Positions 34,386 through 52,604 of a stretch of 64,000 nucleotides of DNA are shown here, one piece after another. The DNA comes from Arctopsyche grandis (Eukaryota; Arthropoda; Insecta; Trichoptera; Hydropsychidae): contig NC_135358.1 in NCBI RefSeq assembly GCF_051622035.1, forward strand, positions 16,774,501 through 16,838,500, given 5' to 3'. How positions within the stretch are numbered: position 1 is the first letter of the stretch; every line of letters begins with the position of its first letter. The translations under genes were made by a program, and so were the position numbers. Below the pieces are notes generated by a model, which ran no database searches, was not told the DNA's origin, and saw nothing but the letters and a program-made list of their open reading frames with translations.

Positions 34386-35760
34386 CTAGCTGTATTACCC
34401 GGCTTCGCTCAGTGTTTATAATATAAACCACTTAAACATGACTAAGCTAATTTAATTTAAAAAAAAAAAAAAAAATTTAAATTTAAAAAAAAATTTTTAA
34501 AAAAAAATTAAAAAAAAAATTAAAAAAAAATAAAAAAAAAAATAAAAAAAAAAAATCAAAATTTTTTTTTTAAAAAATCAAAAAAAAAAAAATCAAATTT
34601 TTTTTTTGCCTTCTAGGGCTTCGCCCTCGGCACCCCCCTGAGCCTTTGCCTTCTAGGGCTTCGCCCCTCCACGCCCCATGAGCAATTGCCGTTTAGGGCT
34701 TCGCCCCCATGATCAGTTGCCTTTTAGGGCTTCGCCCCTCCGCGCCCCCATGATTCAAAGCCGTCTAGGGCTTCGCCCCCCTTAGTTAATGCCTTTTAGG
34801 GCTTCGCCCCCCGCGCCCCCAAGATTAATTGCCGTTTAGGGCTTCGCCCCCATGATCAGTTGCCTTTTAGGGCTTCGCCCCTCCGCACCCCCATGATTAA
34901 ATGCCGTCTAGGGCTTCAACCCCTAGTAAATGCCTTTTAGGGCTTCGCCCCCCGCGCCCCCAAGATTAATTGCCGTTTAGGGCTTCGCCCCCCTTAGCTA
35001 ATGCCTTTTAGGGCTTCGCCCCTCCACGTCCCCATGGTTAATTGCCGTCTAGGGCTTCGCCCCCATGATCAATTGCCGATAAGGGCTTCGCCCCTCCACG
35101 TCCCCATGGTTAAATGCCATCTAGGGCTTCGCCCCCATGATCAGTTGCCTTTTAGGGCTTCGCCCCTCCGCGCCCCCATGATTAACTGCCGTTTAGGGCT
35201 TCGCCGCCCTTAACTAATGCCTTTTGGGGCTTCGCCCCTCCGCACCCTCATGATTAAATGCCGTCTAGGGCTTCGCCCCCATGATCAGTTGCCGATAAGG
35301 GCTTCGCCCCTCCACGTCCCCATGGTTAATTGCCGTCTAGGGCTTCGCCCCCATTATCAGTTGCCTTTTAGGGCTTCGCCCCTCCGCGCCCCCATTATTA
35401 AATGCCGTTTAGGGCTTCGCCCCCCATAATTAATGCCTTTTGGGGCTTCGCCCCTCCGCACCCTCATGATTAAATGCCGCCTAGGGCTTCGCCCCCCTTA
35501 GTTAATGCCTATTAGGGCTTCGCCCCTCCGCGCCCCCATGATTAAATGCCGTCAAGGGCTTCGCCCCCATGATCAGTTGCCGTTTAGGGCTTCGCCTCAT
35601 AAGGCTGCGCCTGCGGGCTTTTTTATTTTAGGAATTAGTACAAACGCTTAATATCCGTTCATCCCCCAGTATGGCATGCTTGTGAGCGCACCTGTTAGTT
35701 ACAAAAAAACGCGTTTAAAATATTTCAAGGTAATATATTCCGGTTTAATATATTATAGAG
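34386..35760 (-). mobile_element. Helitron-like element in reverse orientation carrying a minisatellite
   Basis: The plus strand begins CTAGCTGTATTACCCGGCTT after an A. Its reverse complement is the Helitron 3' border AAGCCGGGTAATACAGCTAG followed by T. The neighbouring 60 bases match the 3' end of the Helitron at 37048-37423 (TTAGTCATGTTTAAG, GGTTTA). Then come A-rich low complexity (34450-34600) and the GC-rich array at 34606-35615. The 5' border is less certain; TCTATAATATATTAAACCGG on the minus strand (ending at 35759) is a candidate, but the outside base is not the expected one. Confidence 0.62.
34606..35615. repeat. GC-rich minisatellite, about 28 copies of a GGGCTTCGCCC core
   Basis: Units alternate between a longer form (GCCTTTTAGGGCTTCGCCCC, then TCCGCGCCCCCATGATTAA) and a shorter form (TGCCGTCTAGGGCTTCGCCC, then CCATGATCAGT), giving a repeat of roughly 72 bases. 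Each core GGGCTTCGCCC is self-complementary apart from its centre. Because 72 is a multiple of three, frames stay open (35001-35213 and 35217-35429) and encode a 24-residue repeat. This is almost certainly a by-product. Confidence 0.95.
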
Positions 35761-36661
35761 GGAAGGTGGAAAAATATGGTCGAAATGAGAACCGGTAATG
35801 GGCTTGCGTGATGGGGGACACCTCCCCTGTTTTTGACATGTTTATTTACAAAAATATGTATATCCATATATGTATGTATGTATGTATGTAAAAGCGCCTC
35901 CTTTCCGCTTTGTCTTCTTGGTGGGATTCCTCGCATTATTTCAGAATTTTATATTTGTGTGGCGGGAAAAATAAAACAAAAACAAAAAATAAATAACGAG
36001 ACTTTGATCCTGATGGAAAAGTGGCGACATTAATAGTAAAGGAAACGAGGCCATTTCCGGGACAGCAAAGGGAAAAATGTCGGGCAATTTTAATGGCATT
36101 TTTAACCGACCTCAAAAAAAAAAAAATGAGCGTACCGGAAATAAATTGCAAAATGGCTCCTTTTATTTTTCGTAGACTCGAGAAGAGTGACTTGTGATGT
36201 TATTGTTGAGAGCATCAGTAACGGATTCCCCATGATTTTATTTTGGCGTGGCACAGAATTTTTTAATATTCATCCATTTAAATTTACAAAGCGAATAGAT
36301 GATATTGAAATAAACAACCTTAATGTATTCACAATGTGATCCTTTGTGCCGGATTTAGCAACGTGGTCCTTAAACCGTAGAAATATGACGGAGTGTACTT
36401 CATAGCCTACAAATCTTCAAAACAATGCCTAGCGGGCAATGAAATATACATCGAAAAATATCATGTTAACAAATAAATTGACTTTTTTTGCCATTTATTG
36501 AAGCACTCTTGTGATCGTTCATTGTCAAAGATCGTAATCCGATTCGATTAACCCGTTTTGTAGTCTAACATAAAGGTTTAATTTTAATGTCAGACATACA
36601 TAAATTACCCGTAAATTTAATGTATTTTTTATGTTTAAAACAATTAGACGAAACAATATTC
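35761..36661. other. Unassigned stretch
   Basis: Contains a TATGTATGTATGTATGTA tract near 35873-35890, then GC-balanced to AT-rich sequence. No gene or element was recognised. Confidence 0.4.
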
Positions 36662-36669
36662 GTGCGTAT

Positions 36670-37588
36670 GAGGGCTGTGGAGTCATAAAAAATAAACCAA
36701 AATAATCTTCATTAATTAATAGTATTACGGTATGTGTCAACTAGAGTCTGGAATTTTATTGTAGTAAATCCACTTATAAATTTAAATTTAATAATTTCTT
36801 TTTACATATCACGAATTTAAATAACATTACAAATCGTTGAAATGCACCTATTTTGATGTGTTGTGGCAGAACTGATTGTTTCCGCTGTCTCATATTTATT
36901 TTAATTCGCATTGATTTATTTGTGTATGAAATTCATACACATATACTATTAATGTGCTAACTTTTTATTTATACCTATTTAATTACCAATAATTCAATAA
37001 ATTGGGTTACATGCCAATTTTTAATGATATTTTTAATATCGCTATCATCTAATATATAATTTGGAAAGAGACATGTATGTATGTATGTAACCTTCGTTCG
37101 TTGGGTCATAAATCCGTGACGTCATCGAACAATTAATTCGATTTTTTTCGATTCAAAGGATTCGAAGTCCCCGGGGGCAAAGGCGTCGAGGGCGAAGCCT
37201 TAGGGGGCGCATGCGCCGGAATCTGGTATACATATAATTTTTATAAGAGACTTATTATGTATATATGTATGTTTGTTTGTTCGTGACAGTCAATTTAGTA
37301 TTCAAATAAAGTTATATAAAATAAAACTATTCAAATAAATTTAATAAAATGTTTACTATTAGATTAGTCATGTTTAAGCGGTTTACTTTACAAATACCGA
37401 GCAAAGCCGGGTATTACAGCTAGTTTTTAAAAACAACTTTATAAGTTGGCAAGAAAAGTTCATATTACTAAAGTCGTTCAAGTTGGAGTCAGAGTTTGGA
37501 GTCGGAGTTGGGAGTTAGAATCGGTGTCGAATCATAAATTAAAGTCAGTGTCGGAGTAAGTAAATTTTGAACCGACTCCACAGCCCTG
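36670..37588. mobile_element. hAT-like MITE with nested Helitron
   Basis: The left end AGGGCTGTGGAGTC (36671-36684) and the right end GACTCCACAGCCCT (37574-37587) are perfect 14-base inverted repeats; one more base (C/G at the tip) is expected of the CAGGG hAT start. The flanking octamers GTGCGTAT (36662-36669) and GTACGTAA (37589-37596) agree at six of eight positions, a decayed 8-bp duplication. Degenerate GGAGTC repeats lie at 37484-37560 near the right end, as in widespread animal repeats with this end sequence. The Helitron at 37048-37423 interrupts it. Confidence 0.78.
37048..37423 (+). mobile_element. Helitron-like element, copy 3, nested in the hAT-like MITE
   Basis: It starts TCTAATATATAATTTGGAAA after an A and ends CCGGGTATTACAGCTAG before a T, the standard AT-target Helitron borders. 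Internally it has one GGGCGAAGCC-containing unit (about 37180-37215), the likely single-copy ancestor of the array at 34606-35615. No coding sequence was seen. Confidence 0.78.
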
Positions 37589-37596
37589 GTACGTAA

Positions 37597-38116
37597 ATAA
37601 TCACAATCCATATTTATATAATTGGCCAAAATGATAAGATATGGTGTCCTTATGAACAGGATTAAATATCGATGGAACCGAAATTTGCGCTCTGATATAG
37701 GCTATATGTACATACATACATATGTATAGATGTCGACAATGCTCTTTTTCATTTTACCTCCCCCCCAGCTATTACTTTCTCTTTAAATCCATTATAATTG
37801 TTTTGTTTCGACTCTTAAAAATTCTATTGTCTTCGCTTCAATTTATCCGTCCATTGAAAATATTCACTTGAAAAAAAATTAAACAAACAGCCAGCATTGT
37901 AATGGTAATGGCATATTGTTTTCACGATATTCGGCAATTATGAAACAATAGACTGTTCGGGGGCAAAAATGAATTAAGTCCACTTGAAAGAAGTCCGGAA
38001 AATTGCGTTAATTTAAAATAATGAATGCGGAATGTAAAGGTAAATAAAATAAAGGCGACGCACAGAAGGGTAGCTTTCGAATTGGCACCGGATTCAAAGA
38101 TGAAATCGCATTAGCA
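37597..38116. other. Unassigned spacer
   Basis: AT-rich with a TACATACATACATATGTATA tract near 37709. No gene was seen. Confidence 0.4.
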
Positions 38117-39353
<1,237 letters not shown>

Positions 39354-39356
39354 TAA

Positions 39357-40395
39357 CACTGTTCGACACGAAAAATGGTACAGAGACGAGATACTTTTCT
39401 TATAGATCTATGCCCAGTAAACACGAATCTGGTAATACAAAATTTTGATTGGCTCTAGATTCGGAGATATGTGTTTTTTAAATCGCGCGATTTTTCTATA
39501 TCTTGGTGTTGTTCGGTCGATGTCTCAAAATATGTCAATTTCCTGTTCAAAATGAATATTGAAATCAATAGTTGGGTATTTTATCTTTTATTTGTAGTAC
39601 TTTTCAGCTTTCAAATCTCTCTAAATAATCGTCCAGTTGAAATCAAAAGTCAAAATTACGTTTTTTCATTTTGGATTTTTTCCCACTGTTAATACTATTT
39701 TATATCGAGTATTTTCTATTGCAACATGTTTATTGGGATAGTGTTCTGGCCAAACTATTTTTTATTTTCGTTTAAAGGGTTAATTGGAAGTGTGCTGAAT
39801 TTTAAATCGGTAAAATTGCGAGATAAAAACTCATACTAGTATTTACTCGTATTTTCATGAATACGAATTGAATTAATAGGGATAATATATTAAATTGTTT
39901 TTATATGAGAATTAAATTCCACTTAGAAAAATCATATTTCGACTATTCTTGTGGATTAATAAAAAAAATTCTATTGATAACTGGCTTACCTCGATAAAAT
40001 AAACTTCCCAAAACCAGAACACTATCCCAATAAACATGTTTCAATAGAAAATACTCTGTATAAAATAGTATTAACAGTGGGAAAAAATCCAAAATGAAAA
40101 AACGTAATTTTGACTTTTGATTTGAACTGGACGACTACTTAGAGAGATTGGAAAACTGAAAATTACTACAAATGAAAGATAAAATACCCGACTATAGATT
40201 CCAATATTCATTTTGAACATGAAATAAACAGATTTTGAGACATCGACCGAACAACACGAAGATATAGAAAAATCGCGCGATTTACAAAACACATATGTAC
40301 ATATATCTCCGAATCTCGAGCCAATCAACATTTTTTAATACCAGATTCGTGTTTACTGGGCATAGATCTATAAGAAAGTCATTTGTCGAGCAGTG
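39357..40395. mobile_element. Large palindromic (foldback) DNA element, FB2
   Basis: The left end CACTGTTCGACACGAAAAAT and the inverted right end CACTGCTCGACAAATGAC start two arms of about 390 bases that are close reverse complements (e.g. TAGATCTATGCCCAGTAAAC on the left and GTTTACTGGGCATAGATCTA on the right). The loop spans about 39752-40012. TAA abuts both ends (39354-39356 and 40396-40398). Open frames of 73 and 86 codons, one in each arm (39471-39692 plus, 40071-40331 minus), read as the same hydrophobic peptide and resemble the FB1 frame at the same distance from the end. FB3 at 15790-16381 is a one-armed relative. Confidence 0.85.
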
Positions 40396-40398
40396 TAA

Positions 40399-42087
40399 TC
40401 ATTAAAGCTTTTCAAGCCTGCACTAGACTGTGATACTTTGAAGACTTCAACTAAAATTCTCGAATAATATATTCCATTATATAATGGAAATTTATTAGAA
40501 TGTTTCATACTTCGAATAATTCAAATTCAAGCTTAATTTATTTTACTTATGCGTCAAAAGGAATATTCGTGGATCGAGGGCGATGTTTGACAAAGAAGTT
40601 CTCCGTACAATGCGATTAATTTACACGGCGGGGTTTATAGGGTTAACTGTCGCATTCGAAGTGCTCGACATTTCATAGACAAATTACGCACGTACATTTC
40701 GCCGGTATTATATAGGTGACTAACTAACACGTGAATGTACGCACACGTTCTCTATTTCCCACTAATTCTGATCACGGTGTAATTCAGGATTACACACGCT
40801 GTTGATTAATTATTCAGTCGACTAATTAGTTATTTAGAACCGAGCAAATATTAAGGTTCGCTTAATTGACTTAACCCTTTCTGGTTAGAGCAAAAAAAAA
40901 AAACGGGCAGATGGATTCAGCTATGTATGTATAACTATCAGATTATTCTATGTATAGCAATACACAATAATTTGCTATTACAAGCAAATATACCAGCTAA
41001 GTATATTATATCTGTATAATAATAACTTGTTGTTATTGTCAAGCAAATATATCTAAAAATTACATATTGTACATTATTGAGATAATATGTTGGGATTAAC
41101 ATGAGGTATAAAAAAATAAATTTTAGCTGGCACAATCAATTTTTTGTACAAATGTACTTTTGATTATGTGTAGGTATACATATGTAAGTATGTGTATATT
41201 ATATAAATTCTTTGTTAGTATAAATTTGAGATAATAATGTCTTCGAACAAGTATGAAACAAAAAAGCCCAATTTTTACTTTTGCATATATGAAGAAATAT
41301 TAGACGAAAGTCGAAATTAAACTAAAAGCTTTTGTGTAATAAACTTAATAATTTACTTCTTAGTTCTAGGTGAGCAAATGTAATACATTTTCAGATTAAC
41401 TACGTCTACTTATGTACTTAGTAACAATAGATGTTTAGAATTATAATAGAAGTTTTGTGGACATGAAAAAATTCGACCACGAAATATCCCTATTCAAAAT
41501 TGAAAAATGTTTTAATCATCATTTTAATGCGATTAAAAATAATGAATTATTTGAAACTTAATTGAAATAAGTCCAACATTTATAGTAAAAGTACTGCATT
41601 TAAAGCAAAATGTACAATATTTATAAGGTCGTAGATATGTACATACATATGTATGTGTTGTTACATATGTACATACATACCGTACCTCTTTTGAATTCTA
41701 ACGATCTAATTTGGAATGTTCACACAGTCGCACATGGGAATTACAAAACCATAAAATTGTGATAAGATAAAATATTTACGATGAGAAAAACATTGACATC
41801 ATCAAACCGACAATATAAACTGCACTTTCATTGCGACGGTCAATCATAACATCCATTCAGTCAGTAAGAGTGGGAGCTCATAAATAAGCAGTTCTTGACA
41901 CTTCTCAAGTTCATCGTTCCAATATCAAGTACCAAAGTGTTTTTAGAATATACTCAGTAATATAATAACGAATATAATAAAAATAAATAAATATTGATCG
42001 GGATGTTGACTGAATCGTCATCATCCTAATTAACTTGTTAAATAGATTACCCCTGAAACGTGACAGTATATGTATATATATACACTC

Positions 42088-42091
<4 letters not shown>
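40399..42091. other. Unassigned stretch
   Basis: GC-balanced sequence at about 40560-40760, otherwise AT-rich with TACATATGTA tracts near 41170 and 41640. No gene was seen. Confidence 0.4.

Positions 42092-42144
<53 letters not shown>
42092..42144. repeat. (AT)n microsatellite
   Basis: An AT dinucleotide run directly beside the MITE at 42158. More AT repeats occur on the other side of the MITE (42319-42330), so the MITE probably inserted into an existing AT tract. Confidence 0.95.
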
Positions 42145-42150
<6 letters not shown>

Positions 42151-42157
42151 CACATAT

Positions 42158-42318
42158 CAGTGGCGTGCACTGAAATTCTCTCTCTTTTTGTCGTACAGCC
42201 TTACTTAATGTGCACGAACAGGATACAAGAGGAACAGCCTGTTCCTCTTGTTTCCTGATCGTGCACATTAAGTAAGGCTGCATGACAAAAAGAGAGAGAA
42301 TTTCAGCGCACGCCACTG
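42158..42318. mobile_element. hAT-like hairpin MITE, 161 bp
   Basis: It begins CAGTGGCGTGCACTGAAATT and ends TTTCAGCGCACGCCACTG, so the arms of about 80 bases pair almost end to end with hardly any loop (centre GAACAGCCTGTTCC). CAGTGGCGTGC is a standard hAT terminus. The neighbouring octamers ACACATAT and ATATATAT fit an 8-bp duplication inside AT repeats, though this is weak evidence in such sequence. The core words AGAGGAACAG and CACATTAAGTAAG are shared with the elements at 53654 and 6315. Confidence 0.82.
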
Positions 42319-42326
42319 ATATATAT

Positions 42327-45300
42327 ATATGTATATTTATATGAATGTATGTATGTATGTAGGTATGTATTAGTAAATAGAACGCACTCGTAACTCTACT
42401 TCAATACAGGATGTCCGATTACGGTTGAATGTACGATTCGTCCATTCGCATTTTTAAAATTTTTCGGTCGATCGCGCTCGTAAAAATTTGTGGATCCCAC
42501 CGGGAATATTTATTCGTTCGGATTTAAAACGCTCTTATCGCGATAGGCGGATTTTGGCCAAAGGCGAAGATATTCTGGGCAGTGGCCAAACCAAAAGTTT
42601 CCCAATAACTGCTATCAATCTAGTGTGTTCAGTAAGGGTGACCGGCAGTTGGAGAATTGGAGTGCATATTTTTATCTTACATTATATTTTACATCAATTC
42701 AACCCGGTCACTTTCAATAAAAAATATGCATTTTAAATCGGAGTTTAAAATGTAAAAATCCGTTTTTAAAATAGATATCGTTAAATAATGAAAATAATAC
42801 GCATAATACATAGAGTGACTCTGCTTTTATTTGTCTACTTAGTACGGCCTATTGTTTACATACCATTTCGTATACGCTAAACATATTTTGAAATATAGAT
42901 ACAATTTTAATTATTTATGGTTAGTAATAATGTAAATACGGAAAGCATGAGAAAGCGTCAGAATTATTATTTGATTTATTAATTAAAAGCAAAAGATACC
43001 TGGTCGTGCGCAACTGTCATCTTGGTCAAATCGTTTTTGTAACAAAATGGCCGCGATCACCATTTCGAGTTGACGGCAATAAAACCACGTAATTTATCAT
43101 TTATTAAAGCGATTCACCGCGACGCTGTGAACTGTGAAATATTTATTTTATTGTTTGTCTACAATGAAAGGATTGTTTCACTATTAAATAAGTTCTCGTA
43201 CTGGCGTCAGTCATTCTGTATCAGCTACGTATGTACATACAATGTATGTACATATATTATATATGAAAACATGTTACAATGTCAATAAAAATGAATCACT
43301 AAATTCTCTTTAGAAGACGAAACGAAAACGTCAAATTTCGACGTAAGCAAGCAGTGCAAGTATCATATGTTCATGTGTTTTGAAGGTATATTTGTATTTA
43401 TGCATGTTCGCATTTATGCGTTTGTGTGGACGACAGGTGGTTCAAATAAGGGTTTTGTTTTGAAGTGAAAAAGGAAGTCATCCTTTTGAATAAATATTCC
43501 CCGGTAGTCCTTTGTTGCATTTCCGTTTGTCTCTTTGAAACATTACGATTATACGTACTTTTTTATGTAACATTCTCGTATCGCAATGTTTCGCTCCCCT
43601 ATGAATAAAACATATTCGTGGGTTGTTGAGAAGGTTTTTTTATGTAATTTGAATATGTGTGATTTTTATATTTCCCTTAAAATAACGTCCTTGAATTCAA
43701 ACAACGTTTTTTCTCATTTTCTCAAGATTTTTATTAGCTTCACTCTGTTAGTTCTATGAAATTCCTACCCGTCAAAAACTGTGATCTGTTTTTTAAGTAA
43801 TACGTTAGTTATAGTGGTGCCTCAATGGGAATTTGTTTACTCTATAGAGAATGAGAGTGCATAATGAGTTTAGGACTTTATGTTGAGAAGTATGCAAACT
43901 ATTTAAATGGGGTTTTTCTTTCTATTAAAATGAAAATTCTAGAATATAGAAATTTTTGTAGAATACAACTAAAATACTATCAATGCTGTAAATACGAATA
44001 TATTCGGTGGATGTGATTATTATACCTATATTATGAAAAATATTTTTTTCTTTTCATTTTGTTTCTAAAGAACCGGTATAAATGTGAAATTGTGTTTCTA
44101 AGTTTATTACTAATACTAATTTGAATGTAATGTGGCTGTCATATTCCAATTCTAAGAACCTCGTTGAATGCTGTGCGTGTGTGGGATTCAAAGGATCGCA
44201 ATCCCGCTGACGCTATCTGAAAACCAACGAGTGTGTAATCTATTTTACCTTTAATTCAGTTGGAGGCATTCACAATTGGCTGCTAATGAGGCTCATCTCC
44301 AGGTACATGTTTCGCATAATTTTTATTTACATGGGAAAGCATAAAACAGGTCAAAATCGTAAATAATACTGTTGATAAAATAGGAGTATATGTATGTACA
44401 TACATAAATATGTATATGTATCTATAAAATAGGTCAATAATAAAGAAAATAATATAATATAATACAATTTCACGCGTGTGTCTTCGATAGTGAAGTTTTT
44501 CCAGAAATTTCTTCGAACTGTGATCGAATAACGCTTTATTTAGGATACTTCCTTTTCGAGACCGTGGTGAAGAGGCTTTTTATTTGGGTTTTTGTGGCAA
44601 ATGATGTGTTAACGACGATAAACGCAACGTCTCTATCATTAGGGTGTCGTTTTTGTTGGGGACAAGAAAATAAATGTTGCTCAAATTTTCAAACAACGTA
44701 CTCATACTTGACCTACATATTTATAGTGTTAGATATTAATAAAAGCTTTTAAAGAAAAATAATTTTTCAGAAACTATTGAAATTTGATACTTAACGTTTT
44801 TAAAAGTAATAAAAAAAAATTTGTGATCAGTGGCTGATACAGTTCAAAATAAAATAATTTTAATTATTGTTTAAATTATACAAGTAAAATAGTTTTTCAA
44901 CACGATAAAGATTGAGCAGTTTATTTAAATGCTAATTAAAAGCTACCATTAAATGGTATTTTTTATTACTCGCAATAGAACAAATTTTTAATCTAAGCAA
45001 ACCGAAATTATCTTAAATTAAAATATACAGTGTGATAAGTATTATATTAGAAAGTGGTGGTATTACGTTGATATGTCCCCATCCAGTTGAACCATGAAAA
45101 TAATTCCACGGTAGATAGGCGTCTATAATATGTATTTCAAACATTTTGATTGAGATGCTACGATTCATAAAACGAATACTTTGATGTTGGTGTATGAATG
45201 TTTCTGGGACCATGATTTATACTTTGCTTTCCTTTGAATGTTAGATTTCGGATGGTTGAAATGTATTTTTGACGCAGAAAATCCCACGAGACCCATGCCG

Positions 45301-46312
45301 AATTTTCCCACCGTACTCGCCAATTTGAAATTCTTTAAGTCCAACATTTTTAAATATTTATGGTTCAAATTATCCAGGTGCAAGGAAATGGGGCGTCTCA
45401 TCTCCTCTCCCACACCTTGCTAACCCCCATCTTCCCCTTTCCTCGCACCTAGAAAGTTCTCTTTTAATCCTCGTATAAACACGACTTCTGTGGGTTAAGG
45501 CAGAGGAAGCAAACTCAGATAAGAAACGACTCTGTCTCTCGGGAGGATCTTCTCCAGTGCTTTTTTAACCCCTTCCTCTACGTGTTTAGCCCCCTCGCGC
45601 GCCCTTCACGGGACGGAAGGGCGAAAGGCTTCTCGGAGTAAGATCAACGAATCGCCGATAAAAAGGGATTACCGCGGAGGCTTTCAAGCGATAGTGGCGA
45701 ATTCGAATTCGAAACCGACTAAATTCCGTTCGACTAATGGAGTAGCCAATCAAATGGCTAATAACACTTGAAAATCATGAAATAATTCATAGAAACATTA
45801 AATGGAATCCCCGTTGAAAACAAACGTAAGCCGTGATGGATTTGAAAGGATTGTGCGAGGAGCAATGTATAGTTTCGAAAATTTAATGTGCCCTCGAAAA
45901 TGACAATGCGAAAAGCGGACTAGAAGGAACAAAACAAGGATGAAGAATGAAGATTTTGTGTGTGTGTGGGACGCTGAGGGAAGACAGTAATCGTGATGAA
46001 TCGACGACTACCGTTGAATTGTGATGCTAAGTAGCTGAGAAAATATCCCACTTTATCCCACGTCTCATTGCCATTGGATATAATTTGTCATTTTTATACT
46101 TACATATACATATACATATGTACATAATACAATAGCAGTTGAAGGGTGTGAAAAGGTGAAGTTTATTGTGTGTTGAGCTATTGCTGGTTATTTCAAATGA
46201 AAAATGTGTATATCTTGGAGAAAAGCAGGACGCGTTTGGAATTATTAAAATAGCATTGCAAAAGAATCGTGACATATGGGAATCCATATAAAGAATACTA
46301 CTATTTAATGTA
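42327..46312. other. Long unassigned stretch with GC-balanced islands
   Basis: Islands of balanced composition lie at about 42400-42670, 43000-43140, 44170-44300 and 45230-45760. Open frames of 60-82 codons in them show no domain. The island at 45230-45760 has the lowest AT content and several CGCG words. No repeat relation to other parts of the window was seen. TACATATGTA tracts lie near 43230 and 44390. Confidence 0.38.
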
Positions 46313-51057
<4,745 letters not shown>

Positions 51058-51243
51058 TTATATTTGGAAGTGGCGAAGTCCAATTTTCAATTCCAAAAAC
51101 ACTATTTCTGTTTGACTTAATTCCCAAATTGTTATCACTTTTTTTAAGTCGGTACGTCCAGAATATTGTAAAAACAGAATAAACGTATTACTTTATATTT
51201 AATATACAATGTATTTCAAGTTTTGCGAGATATTTATCGAAAT
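51058..51243. repeat. Dispersed repeat, copy A (partner at 62452-62657)
   Basis: Shared words in order: TTATATTTGGAAGTGGCGAA, GTCCAATTTTCAATTCCAAA, AACACTATTTCTGTTTGACT, CGTCCAGAATATTGT and GTTTTGCGAGATATTTATCG. The partner has each of these with a few changes. It is probably an old transposon fragment of unknown class. Confidence 0.7.
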
Positions 51244-52604
51244 TAAGAAAAGTGGATTTATGCCACTTTCAATTATAACGCTTATATATTGTATTATATT
51301 TATAATTTAACTCATACATACATATTTCTTTGGAAAATATTTGACATTTAATAAGTTATTGTGTTTGGATGGAAAATGCTCAATAATTGAATGTCTTGAG
51401 AGCACTTTCGTATTTTTGATCTTATTGGCAAGTGCGATATAGTGGTTTGAAGGGGGGGTATTGTGTCGGTTATCGAAGTGCCAAAAACAGAGATTTTGAG
51501 ACACTTTATCACCGGATAGATACCACTCGACTATCGCACTATTGGGATGATTGACTGCGCGGGTCCATTGTTGAAGGGGGCCCCGTTCTCACAATGGGGT
51601 CCCTATATTCTGTGTTTTGCAACCGGGGAGGCCCCCATTGTGTCGACAATAAAACAATGATCCGATCGAATCGTAAAATGCGTAACGCGTCGCCGAACAA
51701 GACCAATCCAAGTTCCGATTCCAATTATTATTACTCCGATAATTCCCACAAATGCAGGCCTATCTTCAATATATTGGAGAGATAAGCATACATACCTACA
51801 TATGTATTTACATATGAATATACGTCAAAACCTTTTACTTTAAATCTAGGCCGTTATTTTTAAATGGCGAGTGAATGTGGTATTCGAATATCGCGGTACA
51901 TCTTTTTCACATTAGGGTTGAGCGATGTTTGAAAACTACACATAGGGGTCGATAAGCGAGTTCGTTCGGAAAATTAAAAAAATGGTTCTTTCATGCGGTA
52001 ATCTTGGACCCTTTGTATTTATGGCTAGTCTTAGGTCAGTGGGAAGAAAAAAATCGCCGGATCGTTTCTAGCGGTGAAATCTTTATGAGGCGCACGAAAA
52101 GGGTGTTCCCGAAAGGGCGGGCGCCAGATAGGTGATTAAGGCGTTTGGGCGTACGAGGAACGCGATCCTTAAATTAAGGGCAACTCACATTTCAAGGTCG
52201 CTAAGTACTTACATACATACATAAATATACATGGCAAATGCGCAAAATCCGGCTTTACTTAGAGACCAATTTTTGGCTTGTGTAGTTTCATAAGAACATT
52301 TTCCTTTCATTTATTTTAGCAAGAAACAGTTTGATTTTTACTTTATCTATGTACGTATGTAGTAACAATAGATGAAGTTTTATGATCATGCAAAAATTCG
52401 AACTTGAGATTTTGACTGATTCGAACTGTACGATACTGAACGATCACTGATCACGTTTTAATGATCTAGAAAAAATGTGTGTGTTACTGTGTATTTTGGG
52501 GATTTTTTAAACACCGTTAGTCCTACCGGTAACTGAAATTCTTATCGATGCGATGTGTATTTTTTTCAATGTTATATAAATTATAAATTTTATATCCTAA
52601 TATT
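51244..52604. other. Unassigned stretch with a SOX-site-rich island
   Basis: 51541-51740 is a GC-balanced island with five ACAAT/ATTGT words in SOX-like context within about 100 bases (51565-51572, 51591-51597, 51634-51642, 51645-51651, 51653-51660). A second balanced part lies at about 51860-52190. The 61- and 63-codon frames here have no recognisable domain. Confidence 0.4.

Noticed and set aside
34606..35615. CRISPR array or coding repeat protein
   Set aside because: Units have no unique spacers, the cores vary, and the setting is a Helitron in an animal genome.
42158..42318. Gene-like frames in opposite directions over the hairpin MITE
   Set aside because: The same sequence read from both arms of a palindrome; no independent support.
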